Below, one piece after another: positions 51,163 through 59,884 of a stretch of 64,000 nt of DNA (the first letter of the stretch is position 1; each line of letters starts with the position of its first letter). Location of the stretch: contig NZ_QNUJ01000004.1 in the NCBI RefSeq assembly GCF_003574625.1, positions 248,001 to 312,000 on the forward strand, read 5' to 3'. Source of the stretch: Shinella zoogloeoides (GTDB lineage Bacteria > Pseudomonadota > Alphaproteobacteria > Rhizobiales > Rhizobiaceae). Position numbers and translations under genes: made by a program. Under the pieces are notes generated by a model. The model searched no databases. It had not been told where the DNA came from and saw only the letters and a list, made by a program, of their open reading frames with translations.

Positions 51163-51585
51163 TCACATCCCCCCGATGCGCACGGTGGCGTAGCGCTGGA
51201 TCTCTTCCTTCGGCAGCGCGAAGGTGAAGAGCTTCCAGATCGGCAGGTCGCTGGAATCGTAGGTGATGGTGACGGTGAACTGGTCCGGATTGCCCGGATC
51301 GTCCGTGACGAGCACCTTCATCTTCGTGCGGTTGATGAAGGAATAGTCGAGGCGGGATGCATCGAGGTAGCGGTTGACGAGCGTGACGCGCTCGGTCGGG
51401 TTGAGCCCGGCAACCGCCGTGCGGGCGGCATCGGCGGCGATCTGCTGCACGGAATGCGTGACGGAAAGGTAGATGCCGTAGGCGATCAGCGTGAACAGCG
51501 CGAGGAAGAAGAGCGGGGCGATGATCGCGAATTCCAGCGCCGATGTGCCGGCGCGATCCTTCGACAGGCGGGACAAGGCGTGCAC
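51163..51585 (-). CDS. TadE-like pilus pseudopilin family protein
   Basis: A 140-residue TadE-family protein. Residues about 8-38 hold the TadE-like hydrophobic segment (SKDRAGTSALEFAIIAPLFF), with the Glu expected at position +5 of a prepilin-like site, and HSVQQIAADAARTAVAG follows. The GTG at 51585 is used because GGAGGAG lies seven bases upstream and it matches homologue N-termini; longer in-frame starts lack a ribosome site. One base separates the stop from the tadG start, so they are coupled. Confidence 0.82.
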   Translation of the reverse strand: MHALSRLSKDRAGTSALEFAIIAPLFFLALFTLIAYGIYLSVTHSVQQIAADAARTAVAGLNPTERVTLVNRYLDASRLDYSFINRTKMKVLVTDDPGNPDQFTVTITYDSSDLPIWKLFTFALPKEEIQRYATVRIGGM

Positions 51586-51729
51586 GACATCTCCTCCTTC
51601 GGATTGTGTGACGGCATGGCATTCCCCGCATCCCTGATGTGGATGCACGTTTATCGTGCGCCGAGAATCTTAATTTCTCCTATAGATTGATTTGTGTGAA
51701 TCCCGCCTATTTTTGGTTGTGGCGGGTTG

Positions 51730-52260
51730 TCACCTCCGTTGGTGCAGCACGTCGTGCAGCCGCAGGATTTCCATCTTCAGCGCGGCGATCTCCTCGATGA
51801 AATGGGTGTCGATCTTGTGATGCAGCGCCATGAGCTCGATCTCCGCCTTGAGGTTCACCTCGTAGTCCTTGGTGGCCTCGAAGCGGTCGCGGGCGGCCTG
51901 CCGGTTCTGCGACATCATGATGATCGGAGCCTGGAGGGCGGCGAGCATGGAAAGCACGAGGTTGAGGAAGATGAAGGGGTAGGGATCGAAGGCATCCTTC
52001 GTCAGCAGCAGCGTATTGGCGACCGTCCAGACGACGAGGAAGGCGAGGAAGCCGATGATGAAGGCCCAGGAGCCGCCGATGCGGGCGATGGCGTCGGCGA
52101 TGCGCTCGCCGACCGATTGCTTCGCCTCGTAGGCGATGTTGCGGTCTTCCGAAAGAATGCGGCCCTCGCGGGAGTGCAGCAGTACGTCGCGCTCGGTCTC
52201 ATCGAGCTGGTCGGCAGGCTTACCGAAGAGGATTTGGGCTGCGTCGTCGAAGGGTCTCAT
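51730..52260 (-). CDS. DUF1003 membrane protein
   Basis: A 176-residue protein of the DUF1003 family. GERIADAIARIGGSWAFIIGFLAF starts the domain near residue 51, followed by two membrane spans and NLVLSMLAALQAPIIMMSQNRQAARDR (about 99-125), the family signature. The C-terminal part is a coiled coil of about 40 residues. Function is unknown, although the fold is sometimes linked to cyclic-nucleotide-gated channels. It is a single gene downstream of the phosphoglycerol transferase on the same side of the tad pair. Confidence 0.88.
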   Translation of the reverse strand: MRPFDDAAQILFGKPADQLDETERDVLLHSREGRILSEDRNIAYEAKQSVGERIADAIARIGGSWAFIIGFLAFLVVWTVANTLLLTKDAFDPYPFIFLNLVLSMLAALQAPIIMMSQNRQAARDRFEATKDYEVNLKAEIELMALHHKIDTHFIEEIAALKMEILRLHDVLHQRR

Positions 52261-52316
52261 GGCCGGGCTCCGGAAGCGGGAATCGGAACTCTAGCCTAGC
52301 CTTATTCCGGCGAAAA

Positions 52317-54245
52317 TCAGTAGCCTGCCGCCATCAGCTCCGCATGGGAGTCGAAGAAGCGCTCGAGGCCGTACTGCTTGCCGAACATGATGTCGTGCTG
52401 CAGGAAGCGGAAGTCGCGCACCAGCGGGTCGAGCGTCTTCTTGCGCGCCCAATCGGGCGTGGCGTTGCCCTTGGCGTCGATCAGCATGTAGCGGTCGATG
52501 ACGCGCAGCTTGTCGTGCACCGCGCCGAGGAAGCCGGTGTAGTAGGGGTGCTCGTAGCCCGCTTCCTTGAGGATGTAGTAGGAGAGGAATGCCGGGCTGA
52601 TCGTGCCCACTTCCTTCTCCACGCCGGTCTTGTTCGACCAGATGACGAGCGGGGTCTCGTGCTCCTTCTTCATCTGCTCGGCCGAGCCCTTGCGCGAGGC
52701 GGTGATGCCCTGCATGTAGCCGGATGTCTTGTAGACCGTGTTGAGCGGCGGCAGGTGGTCGCCGAAGACGACGATGATCGTCTCGCGGTCGCGTTCCTTC
52801 GCCCAGTCCATCAGCATCTTGAGGCTCTGGTCGGCTTCCTTCACGCCCTGGGCGTAGCTTGCCAGCATGCGGTTCTCGCGGGCGTCGAGCTTGCCGTCGA
52901 TGGCGATGTCGGTCTTCTTGTAGCGGCCGTCGTCATAGGGGCCGTGGCCCTGCAGCGTGACGGCGAAGAAGAAGAACGGGTTTTCCTGCGCGTCCGCCTG
53001 GCGGATGATTTCCTTCGTCAGCGCCTCGTCCGAGGTGAAGTTGCCGCGCTTTGCCAGCGGCGGCATCTGGTCGACGTCCTTGAAGGCCTCGAAACCGAAG
53101 GCCTTGTAGACGCTGGTGCGGTTCCAGAACCAGCCGGAGAACGGATGGATGGCGCGTGCCGTATAGCCTTCCGCGCGGAAGAACGTGGCGAGCGAGGGGA
53201 TCGGCTTGCGCACATATTGCTGGTAGGGGATGCTGCCGGTCGGCAGGAAGGCGTTGGAGAAGCCCGTCAGCGCCTCGAATTCCACATTGGCCGTCAGGCC
53301 GCCGAATTCCGGCGAGAAGACGTTGCCGCTGGCGTTTTCGCGGATGACCGGCATCGGATCGGGCGACAGCTTGACGTTCTCAAGGCGCGTCGGATCCCAG
53401 AGGGACTCGCTCATCACCACGATGACGTCCGGCTTGGAGCGGTGCGTCGTGCCGGCCGGCAGGGGCTTGGACGGAATCTTGTCGATGGCGTCGGTCATGT
53501 AGCCGGCAGGCGCCTGCACGTTCGCCATCGGCAGGTTGATCGCGAAGGCCATGACGAAGCCGTTATGGCGGTAGTTCTCCGCCTGGTCCCACATGATCGG
53601 GAAGACCTTCAGCCGGTCGCGCACCCAGGAGAAGTCGTTGTAGTCCATGATGGACACGAATCCGGCGAGCAGCGGCAGCGTGACGGCAAGGCGCGTCAGG
53701 CGCTCCTTCCTGGTCAGCGGGCGGAAGCGGCGCCAGGCGAAGATCCACAGGGCGATGAGGCCGGCGACCGCGGCGAGAACGGTCAGCGCAAGGCCCGCGG
53801 CGGTCCACGGGCGGTCCTGCACCAGCACGGGCATCAGCTCGAGGATCTGGCGGCCGAAAAGCAGGTCGGTCGGATAGAGCGGGTCGGTAAGGAACACCTG
53901 CTTCTGCTGCGAGATGACGCCCATCAGCACGACGAGCGGGGAGACCAGCAGCACGGCCTTGTGCTGGCGGCCGATCAGCGCGTCGATGGCGAGATAGAGC
54001 AGGAAGAACATGCCGGCGGTCGTCCAGCCGGGCTGCTGGAGATTGGTCAGATAGGCATAGGTCTGCCCGAGCGAGCCACGCGTGATGAGTTCGACGACGA
54101 CGACGGTGGCAAGCGCCAGGAGAAACGAGACGGCCAGCGAGCGCAGAACCGCCAGCGCCTTGGCATGGCGCGCGAAAAAGCCTGCCTCTGCGGCGGAAAT
54201 CTCGGTGGCTTCGATTGCCACGGCTGCGGAAGTGAACAGGGCCAA
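52317..54245 (-). CDS. LTA-synthase-like sulfatase, putative phosphoglycerol transferase
   Basis: A 642-residue inner-membrane protein. Five spans (about 30-205) precede a periplasmic sulfatase/LTA-synthase-type domain. GGLTANVEFEALTGFSNAFLP (about 312-332) holds the likely Thr nucleophile, SESLWDPT starts the domain and VVFGDHLPPL has the metal-binding DH. It resembles phosphoglycerol transferases that decorate periplasmic cyclic glucans, such as CgmB of Sinorhizobium, but other LTA-synthase-like enzymes are possible. The start is a TTG at 54245 after GGAGAAGG. A Pho box directly upstream fits a phosphate-sparing control. Its by-product diacylglycerol is the substrate of dgkA. Confidence 0.82.
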   Translation of the reverse strand: MALFTSAAVAIEATEISAAEAGFFARHAKALAVLRSLAVSFLLALATVVVVELITRGSLGQTYAYLTNLQQPGWTTAGMFFLLYLAIDALIGRQHKAVLLVSPLVVLMGVISQQKQVFLTDPLYPTDLLFGRQILELMPVLVQDRPWTAAGLALTVLAAVAGLIALWIFAWRRFRPLTRKERLTRLAVTLPLLAGFVSIMDYNDFSWVRDRLKVFPIMWDQAENYRHNGFVMAFAINLPMANVQAPAGYMTDAIDKIPSKPLPAGTTHRSKPDVIVVMSESLWDPTRLENVKLSPDPMPVIRENASGNVFSPEFGGLTANVEFEALTGFSNAFLPTGSIPYQQYVRKPIPSLATFFRAEGYTARAIHPFSGWFWNRTSVYKAFGFEAFKDVDQMPPLAKRGNFTSDEALTKEIIRQADAQENPFFFFAVTLQGHGPYDDGRYKKTDIAIDGKLDARENRMLASYAQGVKEADQSLKMLMDWAKERDRETIIVVFGDHLPPLNTVYKTSGYMQGITASRKGSAEQMKKEHETPLVIWSNKTGVEKEVGTISPAFLSYYILKEAGYEHPYYTGFLGAVHDKLRVIDRYMLIDAKGNATPDWARKKTLDPLVRDFRFLQHDIMFGKQYGLERFFDSHAELMAAGY

Positions 54246-54257
54246 GGCCTTCTCCGG

Positions 54258-54297
54258 GTGTCATAAAACTTTCGTGTATCTGTCATACGGATGTCAT
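54258..54297 (+). promoter_or_regulatory. Pho box (PhoB site), four 11-bp-phased units
   Basis: Four seven-base units start exactly 11 bp apart: GTGTCAT (54258), CTTTCGT (54269), CTGTCAT (54280) and ATGTCAT (54291). The last two, with a four-base spacer, read CTGTCATacggATGTCAT and match the PhoB consensus with one change. The site begins 13 bp upstream of the phosphoglycerol transferase start (minus strand) and about 240 bp upstream of nadE (plus strand), and its orientation is that of the plus strand. Confidence 0.7.
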
Positions 54298-54537
54298 CTT
54301 GAACAGAACATGAATGGCTTGCCCAACGTTTCCGGCGTGCTTTGGTTCCTTCTGTTGCATTGCGGCAATGGTCGCGAACCCCCTGAAAAACGACGGATTT
54401 TGCCGAAATCGAATGCAAACCGGCCGCCGTTCATTCCCAAAACGCCAGCCATGCTCTAAAGAGCGTATCGACCGTCCGTCGTTTCCTCCGGCATCGCGCG
54501 GGAAAGGCGGACACGAGCAGGAGACGGGTCCGCAGAC

Positions 54538-56217
54538 ATGACTTCCGAGACTGAAAAGACCACGCTGCGCATCGCTGTCGCGCAATTGAACCCGACGGTC
54601 GGCGACGTCGCCGGCAACCTCGCCAAGGCGCGCGCCGCCCGCGAGGATGCGGCCCGGCAGGGCGCCGATCTCCTGCTCCTGACGGAACTCTTCATCTCCG
54701 GCTATCCGCCGGAGGATCTTGTGCTCAAGCCAGCCTTCCTGAAGGCCTGCCGCCGGGCGATCGACGACCTTGCCGCCGATACGGCGAAGGGCGGCCCCGG
54801 CGTCGTCATCGGTTTTCCGCGCCAGGACGAGACCGGGCGATACAATGCCGTCGCCGTGCTCGACGGCGGCAAGGTGATCGCGGTGCGCGACAAGGTGGAC
54901 CTGCCGAACTACGGCGAGTTCGACGAGAAGCGCGTCTTCGACCAGGGCGCCATGCCCGGCCCGGTCAATTTCCGCGGCGTGCGGCTCGGCATTCCGATCT
55001 GCGAGGATATCTGGGGCGATCTCGGCGTCTGCGAGACGCTGGCCGAGAGCGGCGCGGAAATCCTGCTGTCGCCGAATGGCTCGCCCTATTATCGCGGCAA
55101 GGTGGACATGCGCCATCAGGTCGCCCTGAAACAGGTGATCGAGACCGGCCTGCCGCTCCTCTACGCCAACCAGCTCGGCGGGCAGGACGAACTTGTCTTC
55201 GACGGCGCGAGCTTCGCCTTCAACGCGGACAAGACGCTCGCCTTCCAGATGAGCCAGTTCGAAGAGACGATCGCGCTCACCACCTGGAAAAAGCACGGCG
55301 GGAGCTGGGTCTGCGACGGCGGGCCGATGTCGCGCATTCCCGAGCGGGAGGAGGCGGATTATCGCGCATGCCTTCTCGGCTTCCGCGACTACGTCAACAA
55401 GAACGGCTTCAAGAATGTCGTGCTCGGCCTTTCCGGCGGCATCGACTCGGCGATCTGCGCGGCCATCGCCGTGGACGCGCTCGGTGAGGAGCGGGTGCGC
55501 TGCGTCATGCTGCCCTACCGCTACACATCGAAGGACTCGCTGAAGGACGCGGCCGATTGCGCGAAGGCGCTCGGTTGCCGCTACGACATCGTGCCAATCG
55601 AGGCGCCGGTCAGCGGCTTCCTCTCTTCGCTCTCCGAGCTTTTCGAGGGGACGGACGAGGGGATCACCGAGGAGAACCTTCAGAGCCGCGCGCGCGGCAC
55701 GATCCTCATGGCGATCTCCAACAAGTTCGGCTCGATGGTCGTCACGACCGGCAACAAGTCGGAAATGTCGGTCGGCTACGCCACGCTTTACGGCGATATG
55801 AACGGCGGCTTCAATCCCATCAAGGACCTCTACAAGATGCAGGTCTACGGCCTGTCGCGCTGGCGCAACGGGCATGTGCCGCCGGGCGCGCTCGGCCCCT
55901 CGGGCGAGGTCATTCCGCACAACATCATCGACAAGGCTCCGTCCGCGGAACTGCGGCCCAACCAGACCGACCAGGATTCGCTGCCGCCTTATCCGGTGCT
56001 CGACGACATCCTCGAATGCCTCGTCGAAATGGAGATGAGCACGGAGGAGATCGTCGCGCGCGGCCACGACGCGGCGACCGTCCACCGCATCGAGCACCTG
56101 CTCTACATCGCCGAATACAAGCGCCGCCAGTCCGCGCCGGGCGTGAAGATCACCCGCAAGAATTTCGGCCGCGACCGCCGCTACCCGATCACCAACCGCT
56201 TCCGTGACCGGGGGTAG
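54538..56217 (+). CDS. nadE: Glutamine-dependent NAD+ synthetase
   Basis: A 559-residue two-domain enzyme that amidates nicotinate adenine dinucleotide to NAD+. The N-terminal nitrilase-type glutaminase (about 10-270) has its Glu in TELFISGYPPEDL, Lys in KVDLPNYGEFDEKR and Cys in GIPICEDIW. The C-terminal NAD synthetase (about 280-559) has the P-loop LSGGIDSA near 299-306. Length matches the eukaryote-like two-domain form. A terminator follows before the NYN gene. Confidence 0.96.
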   Translation: MTSETEKTTLRIAVAQLNPTVGDVAGNLAKARAAREDAARQGADLLLLTELFISGYPPEDLVLKPAFLKACRRAIDDLAADTAKGGPGVVIGFPRQDETGRYNAVAVLDGGKVIAVRDKVDLPNYGEFDEKRVFDQGAMPGPVNFRGVRLGIPICEDIWGDLGVCETLAESGAEILLSPNGSPYYRGKVDMRHQVALKQVIETGLPLLYANQLGGQDELVFDGASFAFNADKTLAFQMSQFEETIALTTWKKHGGSWVCDGGPMSRIPEREEADYRACLLGFRDYVNKNGFKNVVLGLSGGIDSAICAAIAVDALGEERVRCVMLPYRYTSKDSLKDAADCAKALGCRYDIVPIEAPVSGFLSSLSELFEGTDEGITEENLQSRARGTILMAISNKFGSMVVTTGNKSEMSVGYATLYGDMNGGFNPIKDLYKMQVYGLSRWRNGHVPPGALGPSGEVIPHNIIDKAPSAELRPNQTDQDSLPPYPVLDDILECLVEMEMSTEEIVARGHDAATVHRIEHLLYIAEYKRRQSAPGVKITRKNFGRDRRYPITNRFRDRG

Positions 56218-56240
56218 TTTCGCATTAACCGTTGCAAGCA

Positions 56241-56280
56241 AAAGGCGGTGGTGTCGATTGCGACGGCGCCGCCTTTTGTT
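56241..56280 (+). terminator. Terminator of nadE
   Basis: AAAGGCGG (56241-56248) pairs with CCGCCTTT (56269-56276), with an inner GTCG-ATTG-CGAC hairpin, followed by more T residues. Confidence 0.65.
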
Positions 56281-56312
56281 ATCGTTTCCGCAAAATGGCG
56301 GAGGCGATGGCC

Positions 56313-57071
56313 ATGACGGTGCAGCATGTAGCGGTTCTCATCGATGCGGAGAACGTGTCGGTCTCGGCAGCGGCAAGGATTGTCGACGAGGCGGCACGGC
56401 ACGGCCTTGTGCGGGAGCGGCGGCTCTATGGCGACTTCGCGCGGCAACATCTTGCTTCCTGGCTTGACGCCGCGCCGCGCCATGCACTGACGCCGCGCCA
56501 AACGGCCGGGGGCACGACAGGCAAGAACGGTGCGGACATCGCGCTCGTCATCGATGCCGTCGAAATGCTTTGCCGGAACGAGGTGGACGTCTTCTGCATC
56601 GCCACCTGCGACGGAGACTTCACGCAACTGGCGATGCGCATCCGGCAGGAGGGAAAAACCGTTATCGGCCTCGGCAGCGCAGCGGTGTCGGCCCATTTCA
56701 GGCAGGCGTGCGATGCTTTCGTGGAGGTGGCGAAGGGCAGCAAGCCGGCAATTGTCTGCACCAGGGCCGCGCCGCCGGCAAGCAATGCATCTGCGCCGCG
56801 CAGGCTGGAGGCCGATCTCCTCCAGCGGGCCTTTGTCGCGGCGCCGCGGCTGGATGGCGGCGATTGGGTTGGCCTGCCGGACATGATGAAGGCCTTGAAG
56901 GAATGCGCGCCGGGCTTTGAGGTCAAGACCTACGGGCATAGCCAGCTTTGCAAGCTGCTCGCCTTTTCCGGCGCCGAACTGGCCGACAGCAACAGGAAGG
57001 TGCGCGTCGGCAAGTGCGCGCTGAAGAAGGTTGTCGATAACGGGCAGCCTTCCGTTGCAGTCGTGGGTTAA
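56313..57071 (+). CDS. NYN-domain RNase-like protein with C-terminal LOTUS/OST-HTH domain
   Basis: A 252-residue protein. The NYN (PIN-like) domain begins VAVLIDAENVS (Asp11) and carries Asp75 in NGADIALVIDAVEML and Asp100/Asp102 in CDGDFTQLAMRI, a plausible metal-binding acidic set of a ribonuclease. The C-terminal OST-HTH/LOTUS domain (about 167-245) has LPDMMKALKECAPGFEVKTYG and LCKLLAFSG. This order matches bacterial LabA/Limkain-b1-like proteins. GGAGG lies before the ATG at 56313; an ATG at 56295 is also possible. The RNA target is unknown. Confidence 0.85.
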   Translation: MTVQHVAVLIDAENVSVSAAARIVDEAARHGLVRERRLYGDFARQHLASWLDAAPRHALTPRQTAGGTTGKNGADIALVIDAVEMLCRNEVDVFCIATCDGDFTQLAMRIRQEGKTVIGLGSAAVSAHFRQACDAFVEVAKGSKPAIVCTRAAPPASNASAPRRLEADLLQRAFVAAPRLDGGDWVGLPDMMKALKECAPGFEVKTYGHSQLCKLLAFSGAELADSNRKVRVGKCALKKVVDNGQPSVAVVG

Positions 57072-57164
57072 GCTTTCGCTCACCAGCCTGTTTAAGCGAA
57101 TTTTGCCGTCTGTCCGCTAGCCTTCCCCCAACAATCCGGAAAACCGGATGGCCGGACAGGGGAA

Positions 57165-58658
57165 ATGATGGCGGGCAGGGCGGAAAAGGGGCGGGCGAGG
57201 CGACGGCGCGGTGTCGGGACGGCAATCCGGATGACGGCCGTCATGATTGTCGTTCTGTTCGGCGCCGCCAATTATCTCGTCCTCGACCATGCCATCGACC
57301 GGTCCGACAGCTTCGTCATCGAGACCGAGCGCACGCTGGTCCGCAACGAGTTCAGCCACCAGATCGATCAGGTGGTGCAGTATCAGAGCCAGCTTTCCTT
57401 CTGGGACAAGACCTTCAGGGAACTGGCGAACGGCATGCCCGGCGAGGCTTTCGTGCATGACCAGATCCGCGACTGGATGTGGTCGGATTTCGGCTTCTCA
57501 TGGATGATCTTCGCCTCGCCGGATGGGGAAAAGGTTCTCGGCGTGCATCGCGGCGAGAAGGTCTCGGACCGCAAGGCCCGCGAGAAGCTGCAATGGGTGA
57601 GCGATCTCACCCGCAAGGCCGAGCGGGCCTACCGCAATGCGCTTTCGCCCGATCGGGGCGGCTGGCAGGTTGCCCCCGCAAAGGAGGATCCCGACCTTCT
57701 GACGCCGGCGCTGCCGCAGATCCACGTCACCGGCATGCGGCTCATCGAGGGCACGATGAGCATCGTCGTCGTGCAGGCGGTCGTTCCGAAGACGCTCTAT
57801 ATCCCGGCAGGGCGTCTGCAGCCCACCCTGCTCGTCACGGTCAAGCCGATCTCGCAGAAGATGCTGGCCGATGCGGAACGGCGGCTCGGCGTGCATGGCC
57901 TTGCCTTCGTTCCCATCGTCAGCGTGGAGCCCGGGTTGGCGATGACGTCTGTCGGTGCCGATGCCTATAATCCCATGGTCGCCTCGTGGCGTCCGAACAT
58001 GCCGGGCTCCTTCGTCTGGCACTCGGCGTTGCCGCAGATCGCGCTGTTCGTGCTGGTCTTTGCCGGCGTGATGCTCTTCGGTGCGGCCCGCTTTGCCGCT
58101 CTCGTCCGGGCGCTGCAGCGCAGCGAGGAAAAGAATGCCTTTCTCGCCCGGCACGATCCGCTGACAGGGCTGAGGAACCGCAGCGGCTTCGACGAGGACC
58201 TGCTTCACGCCGAGGGCGCGGGCAAGGGCTTTTCCATCCTCTCCATCGACCTCGACCGGTTCAAGGCGGTCAACGACCGGCATGGCCATGTGGCGGGCGA
58301 TATCGTGCTGCAGGCCGTCGCCCGTCGCTTTTCCGACCGGGTCGGCGGGCAGGGCTGCGTGGCGCGGCTCGGCGGCGACGAATTCTGCGTGCTGCTGGCT
58401 GGCGAGCATGACCGCGAAAGCCTTCTGGCGCTGGCCGGCAACCTCGTGCTCGATACGCAGCTGCCCATCGCCTATGGCGCCCATCTGCTGCTGATCGGCG
58501 GCAGTGCCGGCATCGCGCAGTTCCCGGTCCATGGCGGAACCGTTCACGATGTCATGGTGAAGGCCGACGCCGCGCTCTATGCGGCCAAGAACGCCGGCCG
58601 TAACCGCGCCGTCCATGCCGGCGACATCGAGAACGTCGCGAGCACGCACGCCGCCTAG
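57165..58658 (+). CDS. CHASE4-GGDEF membrane diguanylate cyclase
   Basis: A 497-residue inner-membrane protein. The first span (about 22-43) is followed by a periplasmic CHASE4 domain (about 50-275, SFWDKTFRELANGMPGEAFVHD) and a second span (about 288-310), then a GGDEF domain with intact GGDEF at 403-407. No RxxD inhibitory site is visible before it. It should make c-di-GMP in response to a periplasmic signal. Its stop shares CTAG with the convergent LacI-family gene. Two ATGs (57165, 57168) are both near AGGGGAA. Confidence 0.9.
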   Translation: MMAGRAEKGRARRRRGVGTAIRMTAVMIVVLFGAANYLVLDHAIDRSDSFVIETERTLVRNEFSHQIDQVVQYQSQLSFWDKTFRELANGMPGEAFVHDQIRDWMWSDFGFSWMIFASPDGEKVLGVHRGEKVSDRKAREKLQWVSDLTRKAERAYRNALSPDRGGWQVAPAKEDPDLLTPALPQIHVTGMRLIEGTMSIVVVQAVVPKTLYIPAGRLQPTLLVTVKPISQKMLADAERRLGVHGLAFVPIVSVEPGLAMTSVGADAYNPMVASWRPNMPGSFVWHSALPQIALFVLVFAGVMLFGAARFAALVRALQRSEEKNAFLARHDPLTGLRNRSGFDEDLLHAEGAGKGFSILSIDLDRFKAVNDRHGHVAGDIVLQAVARRFSDRVGGQGCVARLGGDEFCVLLAGEHDRESLLALAGNLVLDTQLPIAYGAHLLLIGGSAGIAQFPVHGGTVHDVMVKADAALYAAKNAGRNRAVHAGDIENVASTHAA

Positions 58659-59686
58659 CGGATAAGGTCGGCCGGAATATTGAAGGGCGTCACCACTTCG
58701 ACGGCCGAGAGCCGCGCCGGGCCGCCGGCCTGCCGCGGGCGCTTTCGGGCAAGCACCGCCTCGAAGACCCGCCGCGCATCCGTGCGCAGGTCGTGGTGCA
58801 GCACGAAGGAGAGCTTTCCCGCCCGCAGGAGATCGAGATTTTCGGCATCGAGGTCATGCCCGACATAGATCCGGCAGGGTCTTGCCGCCGCCTCGAAGGC
58901 CGAGAGCACGGCGCGGTTTCCGCCGCCGATGGAATAGACACCGGCAATGTCCGGGTGCCTTGCAAGGGCCGCGGCGACGAGGGCACCGGTCGCCGTATCG
59001 CGGCCGAAACCCTCGCTGACTTCGACGATGCCGAGTTCGGGATAGCACTCGCGCATCAGCCGGCGAAAGCCGATCTCGCGCTCCTCCTCGCCGCGGAAGC
59101 GGTTGGAGCTGAGCGTGACAAGGATATGGAGCCTTTCGCCCTTCAGCCGCTCGCCGATGAGATAGGCCGCCGTTTCGCCGGCGGCGCGGTTGTCCGCGCC
59201 GGCATAGGCGGTGCGCGGCGTGTTGGGCAGGTCCGTCACCAGCGTGACGACGGGTATTCCCGCCGCTTCCAGCCGGGCGACCGCGCCGGCCACTTCCGGC
59301 ACGTCCGCCGCCTTGAGCGCGACGCCGTCGGTGCCGCGCAGGCGGATGCGGTCGAGCATCTGCGCCATGTCCGCCGGGCGGATGAGCTCGGCGAAATGGA
59401 AGCGCGCACGGAAAACGGCGGCGGCGAATGTCGCCGCCTCGCTTTCGAAGGCGCGGCGCACAGCGCTGGTGAAGCGATCCGGCGCCTCTATGACCACGTC
59501 GATGCCATGCAGGCGGGCGGGACTGTCCTGCGCCGCGGCTTGGCGTTCCAGCTCGATGATGGCCGCATGCACGCGTGCCGCCGTCTGCCGGCGCACGCCC
59601 GGGCGGCCGTTCAGCACGCGGTCGACGGTCGCCGTGCTGAGGCCGGCCTGGAAGGCGATGTCCTTGACGAGGAAGGGATGGGCCAT
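58655..59686 (-). CDS. LacI-family transcriptional regulator
   Basis: A 343-residue repressor. The HTH near residues 5-30 (LVKDIAFQAGLSTATVDRVLNG) and hinge helix (LNGRPGVRRQTAARV) are typical, followed by a periplasmic-binding-fold effector domain with DGVALKAADVPEV near 126-138 and VYSIGGGNRAVL near 247-258. It is divergent from an SDR gene with a 198-bp gap containing two palindromes. It probably represses a sugar-catabolic gene. The ATG at 59686 is used, since upstream in-frame starts add non-conserved residues. Its TAG overlaps the stop of the convergent GGDEF gene. Confidence 0.92.
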   Translation of the reverse strand: MAHPFLVKDIAFQAGLSTATVDRVLNGRPGVRRQTAARVHAAIIELERQAAAQDSPARLHGIDVVIEAPDRFTSAVRRAFESEAATFAAAVFRARFHFAELIRPADMAQMLDRIRLRGTDGVALKAADVPEVAGAVARLEAAGIPVVTLVTDLPNTPRTAYAGADNRAAGETAAYLIGERLKGERLHILVTLSSNRFRGEEEREIGFRRLMRECYPELGIVEVSEGFGRDTATGALVAAALARHPDIAGVYSIGGGNRAVLSAFEAAARPCRIYVGHDLDAENLDLLRAGKLSFVLHHDLRTDARRVFEAVLARKRPRQAGGPARLSAVEVVTPFNIPADLIR

Positions 59687-59714
59687 GGCGTTCCTGATGG
59701 ATTTTTGATGGTTT

Positions 59715-59735
59715 CCCGATCTATCGCGGATCGGG
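59715..59735. promoter_or_regulatory. Candidate operator 1 between the LacI and SDR genes
   Basis: CCCGATC (59715-59721) is inverted as GATCGGG (59729-59735) with a seven-base spacer, 29 bp from the LacI-family start codon. Confidence 0.35.
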
Positions 59736-59784
59736 GTAGGCCGTATAGTTCCCGTTCGATATCGCATGCCGCCGGATATCCGCT

Positions 59785-59807
59785 TTTCGAAGGAAAGCCT
59801 TCCGAAA
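59785..59807. promoter_or_regulatory. Candidate operator 2 between the LacI and SDR genes
   Basis: TTTCGAAGG (59785-59793) is nearly inverted as CCTTCCGAAA (59798-59807). It is closer to the SDR start (78 bp upstream) and its wording is compatible with LacI-type operators. Confidence 0.35.
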
Positions 59808-59884
59808 CAGATGGATGGCCGCCACGGCTAAGAAAAAGAGTCAATGGGAAGCGGCCTCGTGACGAGGCCCGGAGGAGGAATGCA

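Noticed and set aside
54310-54459. 49-codon plus-strand frame just after the Pho box
   Set aside because: It has no ribosome site and a low-complexity basic C-terminus, so coding is unlikely.
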